Origin: Chrysochromulina tobinii
Lineage: Eukaryota > Haptophyta > Prymnesiales > Chrysochromulinaceae
Direction: 5' to 3'
Assembly (NCBI GenBank): GCA_001275005.1
Contig: JWZX01002218.1
Span: 1 to 14,114 of the forward strand
DNA length: 14,114 nucleotides
The notes under the pieces were generated by a model. That model saw only the letters and a list, made by a program, of their open reading frames with translations, ran no database searches and was not told where the DNA came from. Both the position numbers and the translations under genes were made by a program. The first letter of the stretch is position 1; the number at the start of each line of letters is the position of its first letter. Below, in pieces: positions 7,257 through 14,114 of the stretch.

Positions 7257-10200
7257 TCAGGCGGTCCTGAGCACCTCCTCAACGAGAAAGCGTGCTTGCG
7301 CGGCCGGCCTCATCGGCGGCGTGAGACCAAAGAGGATGCCGCCATCGGCCGTGCCCGCCCTCCTCCAAGGCTCTTGGCTGTAAAATTGCTCACGCAAGCG
7401 CACGCGCTCGGCGGCGAGGTCCGCGCGCATGCGTCTCATCAGCTGGTCGTGCCACACCACGTCTGTCCAGGCGGCAAAGACAGGGCGGAGCACGCGCTCT
7501 CGCGCCCTCTCCGCCAGGACCGCTTCCTCCCGGCGCTGCCGCACGCATGCAGAGGCATGCGCTGCTAGCGTGCCGAGGGCGCGGCTGATGAGCAGCAGCC
7601 TCCAGCGCGCAAGGCAGCGGAAGGCCGCGTCACTCAAGCTTGGATCGGCCCGCAGAGCGCCGCTCAGAACAGCAAGGTTCCGTGACTGCCGTTGCGCTTC
7701 GCGCCGCGCGTCGGCGGCATGAGACTTGAGCGCCCACCAGCATCGAAGCGTGAGGGCTTCAAGGGTGACCCGCTCTAGAGTCGCCGCGACCGCCGCCGCC
7801 GCATACTCTCGCCACCAGCAGTCGAGGATGCGAGCGCGCTGCTTGCTGGCGACGCGCGCACGCACCTCAAGGGAGATGCGACGCAGCACGGTGCGATGGG
7901 CGCAGAAGGCTGCAAGAGCACGCAGATGCGTGCGGCACACATTCTCGGCGACGTGCTTCTGCACACGGCGCGCGCGCACAAGGACCTGGCACAGCCGTAT
8001 GAGCGCGCGCCAATGACTCGCAAGGCACTCGTGCGCGCGACGCTGCTGAGCATCGGCGATGCGCTGCCGGATGGCCAAGGCATGCCGCCACGTGCGCCAG
8101 CTGCGGGCTCGGATTCCGTAGGTCGTCCGGCGCGCGGCGCAGAGCGCGGCGGCACGCAGGCGCTCGAGACGGCGAGTGCGATGGTGCGACGGGAGCAGCC
8201 AGTCGACCAGAGCACGCTGTGCCAGCCGGCGGCAGTCATGCTCCACGGCACGCTGTGTAGCAGCGCGCTCGTTGCACACGGCATTGAAGGCGGCAAATGC
8301 ACGCCGCGCCAACCGGCGGCAGTCATGCTCCACGGCACGCTGTGTGGCAGCGCGCTCGTCGCGCAAGTCATCTCTCAACGCCTCCACACTGGCTGCCTGG
8401 AGGCGCCGAGCAGTCCGCGAGTTGCGCCAGTGCGACTGCGCCATCAGCGGCTGAGCGAGGCACCACTGGCGGTGGAGGGCGAGCGAGCGGAGAGCGCACA
8501 TGCCGCGCCGCTGGCGGGAGTGGGCGACAGCGGCGGCGGAGCGCACGCGCGCGGCGCTGCACTCCCGCCAAGCCGCAAGCATCCCCCTCAGGCGACACGC
8601 CCTCGTGGCATCCAGACCCTCACGCGTCAGCCGCTGTATCCGCACGAAGCTCGTGAGACGCCCGAGGGCCGCTGTGGTGCCCGCACGACGCGCGTGTTGC
8701 TCGCACGTCGAGCGAAGCAGCAGCCGATCTGCCGTCCGCTGCGCCGCGCTCGCCGTGAGCGCGCGAAGATGAGGGCCAGCCACCCGAGTCTTGCCGCCGT
8801 CCTCCGGCTCTGTCCTCTCGAGCACGAGCACCAGCACGGCCCACCGGCTCCACGTGTCACGGAGCGCCTTTGCATGCCTCCTCTCCGCGTGTTCGCCCTC
8901 GGCTCGCCGCAACGCGCACTCGCGTCGCCAGCGTGCCCACCAACGGAGGTGACGCACCGTCCGCACCTCCACCGACTTGTGCGCACGCCATGCGGCCGCC
9001 GACCTCCAACTGCTCCAACGGCTCCAGAAAGCGGCGCGGCGGCTTTCCCTGAGCGCCATGGTCATCGCGTGGGAGGAGGTATGGAGCCGAGCGCACCGCA
9101 TGGTGTCGAGGTGCCATCTGGCCACGACAGTCGCGGTGCGGGCTGCACGGTGCGCCGCCGCCCCCCGCAGCAGCAGCTGCCGCTTCCGCTCGCCCCTCTG
9201 CCAAAGCAAGAGCCACGCGCCCGCTGCACGCGCCAAGGAGATGCTCTGCGCCCGAGACGCGCTCGTCATACTCATGACCAATGTAGCGAGGCGTGAGGCT
9301 GCAAAAGCGCGCCACGCAGAGAATGTCGCCGCCCTCCGGTGCGCCCGAATGGTGACGGCGACCTCAAAATGCCACTGGCGGCGCGCAGCTTCCACAAGGA
9401 GGCACCGGAGCCCATGCCGTTGGCCAAGCGTACGCACTGCGCGTGCGATCGCCACGCTCTCCACGCGCGCCTCGTGGCGGCTATGCACCGCCCATCTCTC
9501 GAGTTGCCGCCGCCGCACATGGCCCAGCGCGTGGGCGTGTAGCTCGCCCCTTGTCTGGCGAACTCGAGCGAGCGTGCAAGCGGTGTGTCGCCACTGCCGC
9601 GCGGCATGCACCTGCCGTTGGCGTCGGGCGCACGCGAGTCTCATATGGTCAGCGTCGAGAATTCGACGGCGCTCACCCGCCACCATCCGCCAGGACGTCA
9701 GCGCAAGCGGGAGCATCGTCCGCAATCGATGGCGGTGAGCCTCCCGACATGCCTCCTCCCACCACTCTCGCTGCGCTCCAAATGCCTTTGCTCCGTCCAG
9801 CCAGCGCGCCCATCCCATGCTGGCAGAGAGCGACCCACTCAGCGCACTGAGGCACTCGGCAGCCGTCGCCAGCAGGCGCTGCTGACGCCGGTTCTTCCCT
9901 AGGGCCATCAACCCATTGACCATGCCCCGCTCAGTGGCAGCACTAGCCGCGCAAGCGGCCCTCGCCGCTGCAAGGCCCCTCGAGTGTACACGCTCGCGCC
10001 AACGCTGCATCGACCTTCCCAGCCGCTGGCGTCGCGCCCATGTCGCGCCACACTCGAGAATGAGCTGCGACCTTACACTTGCCTCAAACGCATGCCGCCA
10101 GTTGCGCATGCCGCCGCGCCGCCCTGCCGTGGCGAAGGCGGTGGCGCCAGTCTCCTCGAGAGTGGCCCCGTCGCTGAGTGCGTGCGACTGAGCTCGCCAA

Positions 10201-11882
10201 CGCGACCACGCTCGGCAGCGCACCTGCGCACGAGACCAATCGATGGCGCGCGGAGTTGGGGGGCGCGGCGGCTCTGCGGCACCCAGACCGAGCGTCTGCG
10301 GCGCCCAGACGGGGCGCCCACGAGCGTCTTCATAGCGGCATCGGCGCCGCCACCGTGCCCATCGGTATGCTTGAGGCGCCCAGCAGCGGACCAGTGCACG
10401 CGTGAGGCGGCAGCGGGTGATGTGCTTGCTGCACACGTCCGCACGCTCCGCGACCGCTGCCTCGAACTGCATCCGCAACCACCACGAGCGCAGCATCGCC
10501 ACGTACTGCTCACGGTGCGTACGAAGTGCTGCGATGCGGACAGCGGAGTGGCAGCCCTTCGTAACAGCTACCCAGGCCGTCCAGCTGCGCGTCAAGCGGC
10601 GAGGCCTACGAAAGGCCTGCGCGGTCGCACGCAGGGAGTGCCGCGGGGATAGCGCGGCGAGCGGGCTGGTGGGATCGGCGGCGGGCGTGCGGGCGGGCGT
10701 GCTCGCGTGCGAGCCGAAGGGGGACGCAAGCGGCGAGGTGCGACCTCGAGCCGGTGAGATACGATTTCGAGCCTCGGACACCGCAGCGGCTGCGGCAGCC
10801 CGCCTTCGCCCGGTGGCACTCTCCTGACGCCACCGTGCCCATAAGCTCAGCAAGCGCCCAGCAAGACGGCGTCGGCCGCGGTGCATCGCCACACGGAAGC
10901 GCGCCGCGAAGGAGCGCCACGCCCCAAACGTGAGCGCCTGCAGGGACAAGCGCCGATGCGTCTCTGCTGCGAGGCAAGCCTCGACCGCCCGCCGCGTCAA
11001 CAGCGTCGCTACGTAAGAGGCGCGACGGTTGTGCGAGGCAGGTTGGCTGGGGTCGGCTGGTGGTGTCAGCGGCGGTAGCGGCGGCGGCGGCGGCGGCGGT
11101 GGCGCCGGCGGCGGCGGCGGAGCGTACAGGGCAGCAACTGGCGATAGCACGAGCCGCTCCACGGCTCTGAAGAGCCCGATCTCGGTCGGCGAGAAGTTCT
11201 CGACGGCATCAGCAGACTGCAGCTGGGACAGCCGAGCACGTTTGCCAGCTTCGTTGCTCTCATCCCAAGCCAACGGCGGCGACTGTGGCACTGCCGTGCC
11301 ATCCTCAAGCAGCAGCCGCCGTCGAACGCTGCCCGTCGTAGCAGCGCTCGTGGCAGGAGCAAGTGCGAGCGCAGTGCGTGGGGCGGAGGATTTACCAGCT
11401 CGGCTTAAAGTTGTCTGAGGCCCTTTGGGCGGTTGGCGTTGGACTGGTCTAGACGTGGACGGTGCAGCGCCGGCCTTCACCTTCACGCCCGGCCGCACTG
11501 CTTGTACGGCTCCGTCACTTTTGGCTGCGACCTTGACCGCCTTGATGGCATTGGGCGTCGATTGCCTAGCCATTAATCGCGCCCTCCACCCGCTGTAACT
11601 TGTGTCCACGCCCTCGCTGCACTGCAGCAGCACACGGTAGATGTGGGCATCCTCTGCCGGCTGGATGCCATGGCGTGGCAAGACGATTTCGTATGCACGC
11701 AAAAGATGGATCAGCGTCAATGGCCCTCCACCGTCTGCAAAAGATTCGTGCGCACGCCGTGCCTCTTCGAGTATCGCGAGGAGTACCGGGAGCAGCGGCG
11801 TTGGCATCACCGCGATGTGAGAGAAAAATTGTCCCTCTTTCACACATGCTGAACCCCATGGTGATTGATGCCTTCTTTTCAT
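7257..11882 (-). CDS. Giant Sfi1-type Trp/Arg-repeat protein, probably centrin-binding
   Basis: A 1541-residue product, probably a long alpha-helical scaffold of the centrosome, basal body or flagellar root. The ATG at 11882-11880 is the longest start; Met26 (11807-11805) is an alternative that leaves the whole recognisable protein. Residues about 26-105 form a compact helical module (LLRAYEIVL..HGIQP.ED..IYRVLLQ). Residues about 105-250 are a basic Ala/Pro/Ser-rich linker, followed by a proline run at about 254-280. From about 290 to the end there are roughly 25-30 copies of the Sfi1-like motif, a hydrophobic patch then W-x2-W-R or A-W-R (for example SLWARWRQE, SMQRWRERV, DCWWREYA) spaced about 25-40 residues apart. 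In Sfi1 each such repeat binds one centrin along a continuous helix. Two repeats near the C-terminal third are a recent 29-residue duplication. No kinase or other enzyme domain is seen. Arg, Ala and Trp are very abundant. Family assignment is by motif pattern; a search would be needed to separate it from other centrin-binding scaffolds. Confidence 0.82.
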   Translation of the reverse strand: MKRRHQSPWGSACVKEGQFFSHIAVMPTPLLPVLLAILEEARRAHESFADGGGPLTLIHLLRAYEIVLPRHGIQPAEDAHIYRVLLQCSEGVDTSYSGWRARLMARQSTPNAIKAVKVAAKSDGAVQAVRPGVKVKAGAAPSTSRPVQRQPPKGPQTTLSRAGKSSAPRTALALAPATSAATTGSVRRRLLLEDGTAVPQSPPLAWDESNEAGKRARLSQLQSADAVENFSPTEIGLFRAVERLVLSPVAALYAPPPPPAPPPPPPPPLPPLTPPADPSQPASHNRRASYVATLLTRRAVEACLAAETHRRLSLQALTFGAWRSFAARFRVAMHRGRRRLAGRLLSLWARWRQESATGRRRAAAAAAVSEARNRISPARGRTSPLASPFGSHASTPARTPAADPTSPLAALSPRHSLRATAQAFRRPRRLTRSWTAWVAVTKGCHSAVRIAALRTHREQYVAMLRSWWLRMQFEAAVAERADVCSKHITRCRLTRALVRCWAPQAYRWARWRRRCRYEDARGRPVWAPQTLGLGAAEPPRPPTPRAIDWSRAQVRCRAWSRWRAQSHALSDGATLEETGATAFATAGRRGGMRNWRHAFEASVRSQLILECGATWARRQRLGRSMQRWRERVHSRGLAAARAACAASAATERGMVNGLMALGKNRRQQRLLATAAECLSALSGSLSASMGWARWLDGAKAFGAQREWWEEACREAHRHRLRTMLPLALTSWRMVAGERRRILDADHMRLACARRQRQVHAARQWRHTACTLARVRQTRGELHAHALGHVRRRQLERWAVHSRHEARVESVAIARAVRTLGQRHGLRCLLVEAARRQWHFEVAVTIRAHRRAATFSAWRAFAASRLATLVMSMTSASRAQSISLARAAGAWLLLWQRGERKRQLLLRGAAAHRAARTATVVARWHLDTMRCARLHTSSHAMTMALRESRRAAFWSRWSSWRSAAAWRAHKSVEVRTVRHLRWWARWRRECALRRAEGEHAERRHAKALRDTWSRWAVLVLVLERTEPEDGGKTRVAGPHLRALTASAAQRTADRLLLRSTCEQHARRAGTTAALGRLTSFVRIQRLTREGLDATRACRLRGMLAAWRECSAARVRSAAAVAHSRQRRGMCALRSLALHRQWCLAQPLMAQSHWRNSRTARRLQAASVEALRDDLRDERAATQRAVEHDCRRLARRAFAAFNAVCNERAATQRAVEHDCRRLAQRALVDWLLPSHHRTRRLERLRAAALCAARRTTYGIRARSWRTWRHALAIRQRIADAQQRRAHECLASHWRALIRLCQVLVRARRVQKHVAENVCRTHLRALAAFCAHRTVLRRISLEVRARVASKQRARILDCWWREYAAAAVAATLERVTLEALTLRCWWALKSHAADARREAQRQSRNLAVLSGALRADPSLSDAAFRCLARWRLLLISRALGTLAAHASACVRQRREEAVLAERARERVLRPVFAAWTDVVWHDQLMRRMRADLAAERVRLREQFYSQEPWRRAGTADGGILFGLTPPMRPAAQARFLVEEVLRTA
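8222..8359 (-). repeat. 87-bp tandem duplication inside the Sfi1-repeat gene
   Basis: A 51-nt block at 8222-8272 recurs at 8309-8359 with two mismatches, giving an 87-bp (29-codon) period. In protein it produces two copies of ERAATQRAVEHDCRRLA(R/Q)RA. The period matches the size of one helical repeat, so this looks like a recent unit duplication that keeps the frame and the helix phase. Confidence 0.9.
11068..11123 (-). repeat. GGC/GGT triplet repeat encoding a polyproline tract
   Basis: On the plus strand this is a run of GGC and GGT triplets with a few interruptions. On the coding strand it gives a proline-rich run at residues about 254-272 of the Sfi1-repeat protein. It separates the basic N-terminal linker from the helical repeats. 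Such tracts are length-variable and can bind SH3, WW or profilin-type partners; no specific partner is implied. Confidence 0.85.
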
Positions 11883-12175
11883 ACCCGTAGCTGACCTTTT
11901 TGCTTAGCTGACCTTTTTTTGCTCATCTTGACGCTATTACGCATCGTGTCGCGATACGGAATACACTCCGACATGTGTGCGCACGGCACGCACAGGCCTG
12001 CAGCACAGGCCCATTGATTCCGCCTCTCATGGCACAACGGTTTCCCCATCGCCTCGTGGTTGCGCACAGTCCACCCTCTCGACCCTCGCGTGCTCACGCA
12101 CGTCCGCTCCCGGCAGCGGCTTCGCCGTCGTAGCAGCCGGAGCCGCCGCAGCCGCCTGCCGCATCCCCTGATTGC
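11883..12175 (-). promoter_or_regulatory. 293-bp spacer: probable promoter of the Sfi1-repeat gene
   Basis: It lies between the ATG of the Sfi1-repeat gene and the stop of the next minus-strand gene. Directly before the ATG is a tandem repeat (11888-11923) carrying two GGTCAGC motifs. The rest, 11924-12175, is mixed composition and then GC-rich near the downstream gene. I see no RNA gene. Plus-strand ORFs here run into the antisense of the next gene and are not supported. Confidence 0.5.
11888..11923. repeat. Tandem TAGCTGACC-T(n)-GCT repeat before the Sfi1-repeat gene
   Basis: Two adjacent units occupy 11888-11904 (five T) and 11905-11923 (seven T), identical apart from T-run length. On the minus strand each reads AGC-A(5-7)-GGTCAGCTA, and the first unit starts six bases upstream of the ATG. 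The same GGTCAGC core occurs upstream of the other minus-strand genes at 7165-7171 and 873-879. It could be a promoter or 5' UTR element. Confidence 0.8.
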
Positions 12176-13138
12176 TCACGCCCGCGCGCTCATCGCCGGA
12201 ACGACGACGTGGAGGACCCGCCGTCGGGCCCCCACCGCCGTTCCGCCGCCGCTCCAGAGGGCGACCGTGTCGGCCGGGATGCGGATCTCGATCTTCAGCT
12301 CGCGCGTGGAGTTCGGCTTCTTGGGGGGGCGCGCCGGGTCCTCATGGGCCTTGATGCCGGCCACCTTGACGTCCACCTCGACCTCCTCGAACCCGCCGTC
12401 GCCGTTCTGGTTGGGGTACTCGACCAGGATGTCGTACGGCCGGCCCATCTCGAAGTCCTTGTTCAGCCATTTGATGACCGCCGTCGTGCCCAGCTCCGCG
12501 CGGAGGCGGCACACCTCGAGAAACTCGCCGATCTGGCCGAGGATCGCCGGGTCCTGCGCGTCGCCCGCGTCTGCTCCGCCGCCCGCCGCGCCCGCCGCCG
12601 CCAGGCGCGCGGCGTGGTAGAGGCGCACCACGCCGAGCGGCTCGACGGGCTGCGCCGTCAGGGCGTGCCACGCCGCGACGGCGTGCTCATGGACCGTTCC
12701 CGAGTACTCGTGCGCCAGCTGACGCGCCACCGTGCCCAGGTAGCTCAGGAACTCCGTGTAGCTCGCGTCCGTGATGAGCGTGCGGTCGGTGGCCCCGAGC
12801 GTGGCTGCGTGCGCCTCGGACAGGACGATGAGCCCGATGCGTTGTAGGGCGTAGCCGTCGTTGGAGCGCGACCCTGTCAGCCGCTTCAAGAAGCGCTTCA
12901 CGAGCGCCGCGCTGTAGTTCTCCGACTTGGGCTTCGCGGCGCCGGGTGACCACTGATTTTGCAGCGAGTAGGCGATGGTCTTCGAGAGCCTTGGCGCGCG
13001 TCCCGGCGCAAAGTCGGCCGCGCCGATCTTGAGGACCACGAATGCTCCGGCTCCTTGTACTCCGTCGGGGAGCGGCGACAGCGGGACGGCGGCCTCCGTT
13101 GGCGTTGGCGGCACCGACGCCGCGTCGCATGTCGGCAT
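12176..13138 (-). CDS. Protein with a NO VEIN C-terminal (DUF3883)-like domain, putative
   Basis: The chosen start is the ATG at 13138-13136 (A at -3), giving 320 residues. The frame stays open to 13762 but that extension is AT-richer, then antisense to the next gene, with no domain sense. Residues 1-30 are Pro/Ala-rich. Residues about 31-180 form an unrecognised mixed helical region containing AFVVLKIGAADF and an Arg/Lys-rich helix (VKRFLKRLTGSR). Residues about 198-315 resemble NOV_C/DUF3883: IGEFLEV..LRAELG....IKWLNKD..MGRPYDI, then a strand ending EVEVDVK. In that family this is a restriction-endonuclease-like fold; Asp236 of YDI and Asp256-x-Lys258 would match a PD-(D/E)xK arrangement. 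The domain call is from memory of the pattern. If right, this is a short stand-alone member without the large ATPase part of plant NO VEIN. Nuclease activity is not shown. It is divergent from the gene at 13420. Confidence 0.62.
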   Translation of the reverse strand: MPTCDAASVPPTPTEAAVPLSPLPDGVQGAGAFVVLKIGAADFAPGRAPRLSKTIAYSLQNQWSPGAAKPKSENYSAALVKRFLKRLTGSRSNDGYALQRIGLIVLSEAHAATLGATDRTLITDASYTEFLSYLGTVARQLAHEYSGTVHEHAVAAWHALTAQPVEPLGVVRLYHAARLAAAGAAGGGADAGDAQDPAILGQIGEFLEVCRLRAELGTTAVIKWLNKDFEMGRPYDILVEYPNQNGDGGFEEVEVDVKVAGIKAHEDPARPPKKPNSTRELKIEIRIPADTVALWSGGGTAVGARRRVLHVVVPAMSARA

Positions 13139-13419
13139 GCTTCCCAACACGGGGTGCAGCAGAAAGCTACCCAATTTGGGAGCAAGGTTTTCGTTCCCAA
13201 TTCCTGAAAAGTTCCAAAGTAACAGCGACACAACCCGCGAGGTGCACGGCAGAGCGATCGAGATCCCCTCTGGTAGATCGTGACGACATCTACCTTGCTC
13301 CCTAATTGGGTAGTCTTGCCAAATTGGAACCTGTGCGTGGCCGCCGTCGTGTCGCTGCTCCGCCGCCCCGCAGCCGCGCTTCTTCGCCAGCCGTGTGCGC
13401 ACGTGTGCGCTCGAGCGCG
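13139..13419. promoter_or_regulatory. Divergent promoter region with inverted repeat and AATT-core motifs
   Basis: This 281-bp region separates two divergent starts. In a strongly GC-rich setting it contains four AATT-centred elements: CCCAATTTGGG (13170-13180), CCCAATTCC (13196-13204), CCCTAATTGGG (13299-13309) and CCAAATTGG (13318-13326). Two of them lie within the arms of a 22-nt inverted repeat. A 7-bp hairpin GGTAGAT / ATCTACC at 13271-13293 lies inside. The symmetry fits binding sites for a dimeric regulator acting on both genes. The regulator is unknown. Confidence 0.55.
13167..13312. repeat. 22-nt inverted repeat, 102-bp spacer
   Basis: The left arm at 13167-13188 begins CTACCCAATT and ends GGGAGCAAGGT. 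The right arm at 13291-13312 is its reverse complement with one mismatch at the centre. The spacer is 13189-13290. No flanking target-site duplication is visible, so a transposon origin is not supported; a paired regulatory site or small foldback element is more likely. Confidence 0.9.
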
Positions 13420-14040
13420 ATGCGCCGAGCGGGCAAGGAGCCGGCTGCTTCTCCCGACGCCGACCTCGCGGGGCCGGCGCGTCCTCGGACCCGCCAGCGG
13501 ACGCAGAGTCGCGGCCCTCCGCAGCTCGACTTGTTTGCATCGCCATCGGTGGCTTCTGGGCCGGGGCGCGCGCTGCCGCCCGCGGGCGTGGGCCCGCCGA
13601 TTCCGTTTCCTCTGGAGGCCGCGCCCGTGCAGGGGTCCATCCTTTTCTTACCCGCGCCCTCGGACGGGGGTCCGGCGCAAGCCTCGCCGCCTCCTCTCGT
13701 GGGCGCTCTCCTTTTGCCTGGCAGCGTCCTGCAGGTGAGGCTGCGGATCGGCTTCGAACCACGTTTACCCAAGAATCGGGGCGAGGGAGAGCAACTGAAA
13801 GCCCTCGAGGCTGGTGGCCTTTCTGAGATCATTACGTGTGCGGAGCTCGAGCCGTTCGAGGTCATCGCCCTCGTCGAGCACTGCGTCGAGGCGCTGGACT
13901 TTGCGGTCGATCGTGCCCCGTTCCCTCGGCCCCAGCCCCTCGTGGCGGCGCTCTCCTTGGAGTGGGAGGATCTCAACGACGTGGTGCGCGCGCGCCGCCC
14001 CTTGCGCCCGTACGTTGCCCACCTTTACCCAGTCTTTTGA
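13420..14040 (+). CDS. Unknown protein, possibly first exon or N-terminal part of an ankyrin-like gene
   Basis: A 206-codon frame from the ATG at 13420 to TGA at 14038. The frame is open back to 13306 but without ATG, and that part holds the promoter motifs. The first about 100 residues are Pro/Ala/Arg-rich and low in complexity. The remaining about 105 look like a folded domain, with a strand-rich stretch (VLQVRLRIGFEP) then acidic helices (AELEPFEVIALVEHCVEALDFAV and SLEWEDLNDVV). G/C third positions in the last 200 bp support this strand over the antisense frames. I do not recognise the family. Directly after the TGA the same frame continues to the window edge with ankyrin-like sequence, so the real gene may be spliced past the stop or extend beyond the window. 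The 5' half is antisense to a rejected extension of the neighbouring gene. Confidence 0.55.
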   Translation: MRRAGKEPAASPDADLAGPARPRTRQRTQSRGPPQLDLFASPSVASGPGRALPPAGVGPPIPFPLEAAPVQGSILFLPAPSDGGPAQASPPPLVGALLLPGSVLQVRLRIGFEPRLPKNRGEGEQLKALEAGGLSEIITCAELEPFEVIALVEHCVEALDFAVDRAPFPRPQPLVAALSLEWEDLNDVVRARRPLRPYVAHLYPVF

Positions 14041-14114
14041 CACTGTGCCGACGCCCCGCAGTTGGATCTGGCCACCATCCTTGTGCGCGCCGGCGCTCCG
14101 GTCGATATCAAGGA
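14041..14114 (+). other. Ankyrin-like coding fragment at the window edge
   Basis: In the same frame as the preceding ORF but after its TGA, this reads CADAPQLDLATILVRAGAPV followed by DIK. It matches the second helix and turn of an ankyrin repeat (LLL..GA.V...). An AG at 14060-14061 directly before TTG in phase 0 could be a splice acceptor. The fragment is truncated by the window end, so it may be an exon of the gene at 13420 or chance. Confidence 0.35.

Noticed and set aside
7896-9296. Plus-strand 466-codon ORF
   Set aside because: It is wholly antisense to the Sfi1-repeat gene. Its translation is Arg/Pro/Ala-rich without domain sense, and the Trp/Arg codons of the real gene suppress stops on the other strand.
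12060-12620. Plus-strand ORF of 186 codons in the spacer and over the NOV_C-like gene
   Set aside because: It is Arg/Ser/Pro-rich low-complexity, mostly antisense to a better supported gene, and lacks any recognisable domain.
13167-13312. Miniature inverted-repeat transposable element
   Set aside because: The inverted arms are good, but no target-site duplication flanks them and no second copy exists in the window. A promoter role fits the position better.
13139-13762. N-terminal 208-residue extension of the NOV_C-like protein
   Set aside because: It crosses the AT-richer inverted-repeat region and then runs antisense to the plus-strand gene. It is Arg/Pro/Ala-rich, and a well-placed ATG at 13138 exists.
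1-14114. Defence island, prophage, CRISPR or other prokaryotic system
   Set aside because: Gene content is eukaryotic, genes are widely spaced on both strands with separate promoters, and no repeats of CRISPR type, integrases or transposases are present. The NOV_C-like domain alone does not make a defence system.

Overview
This window looks like nuclear DNA from a compact, GC-rich, intron-poor unicellular eukaryote, most likely a flagellated microalga. A haptophyte of the Pavlovales type is a guess from gene style, not something the sequence proves. The eukaryotic assignment rests on three genes: a cytosolic-type glutamyl-tRNA synthetase with an N-terminal WHEP-like domain, a very large protein with Sfi1-type centrin-binding repeats, and a secreted protein with many EGF-like modules. 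All supported genes read as single uninterrupted ORFs (up to 1541 codons), with G/C-rich third codon positions and short spacers. No rRNA, tRNA, CRISPR array, prokaryotic operon, virus or transposon was recognised.

Layout from left to right. Positions 1-210 are a 3' flank with no gene seen. A 193-residue membrane protein of unknown function lies on the minus strand (211-792). It is divergent, across 186 bp, from a plus-strand secreted protein with 19 EGF-like modules (979-3624). A 739-bp convergent spacer (3625-4363) holds small tandem repeats and an extremely GC-rich tract. Glutamyl-tRNA synthetase (4364-7099, minus) follows, then a 157-bp spacer and the Sfi1-repeat protein (7257-11882, minus). 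After a 293-bp spacer comes a minus-strand protein (12176-13138) whose C-terminal half resembles the NO VEIN C-terminal domain (DUF3883). It is divergent from a plus-strand unknown gene (13420-14040), and the last 70 bp after that stop codon read as ankyrin-like in the same frame. The 281-bp divergent promoter region between the last two genes contains a near-perfect 22-nt inverted repeat and a cluster of AATT-centred motifs.

The genes do not form an obvious pathway: translation, centrosome/basal body, extracellular matrix or adhesion, and unknown functions lie side by side, as is usual in a eukaryotic chromosome. I see no clear new biological system. The observations most worth checking are the inverted-repeat/AATT promoter structure, the small stand-alone NOV_C-like protein, the paired C-x3-C motifs ending the EGF protein, and a GGTCAGC motif recurring just upstream of minus-strand starts.
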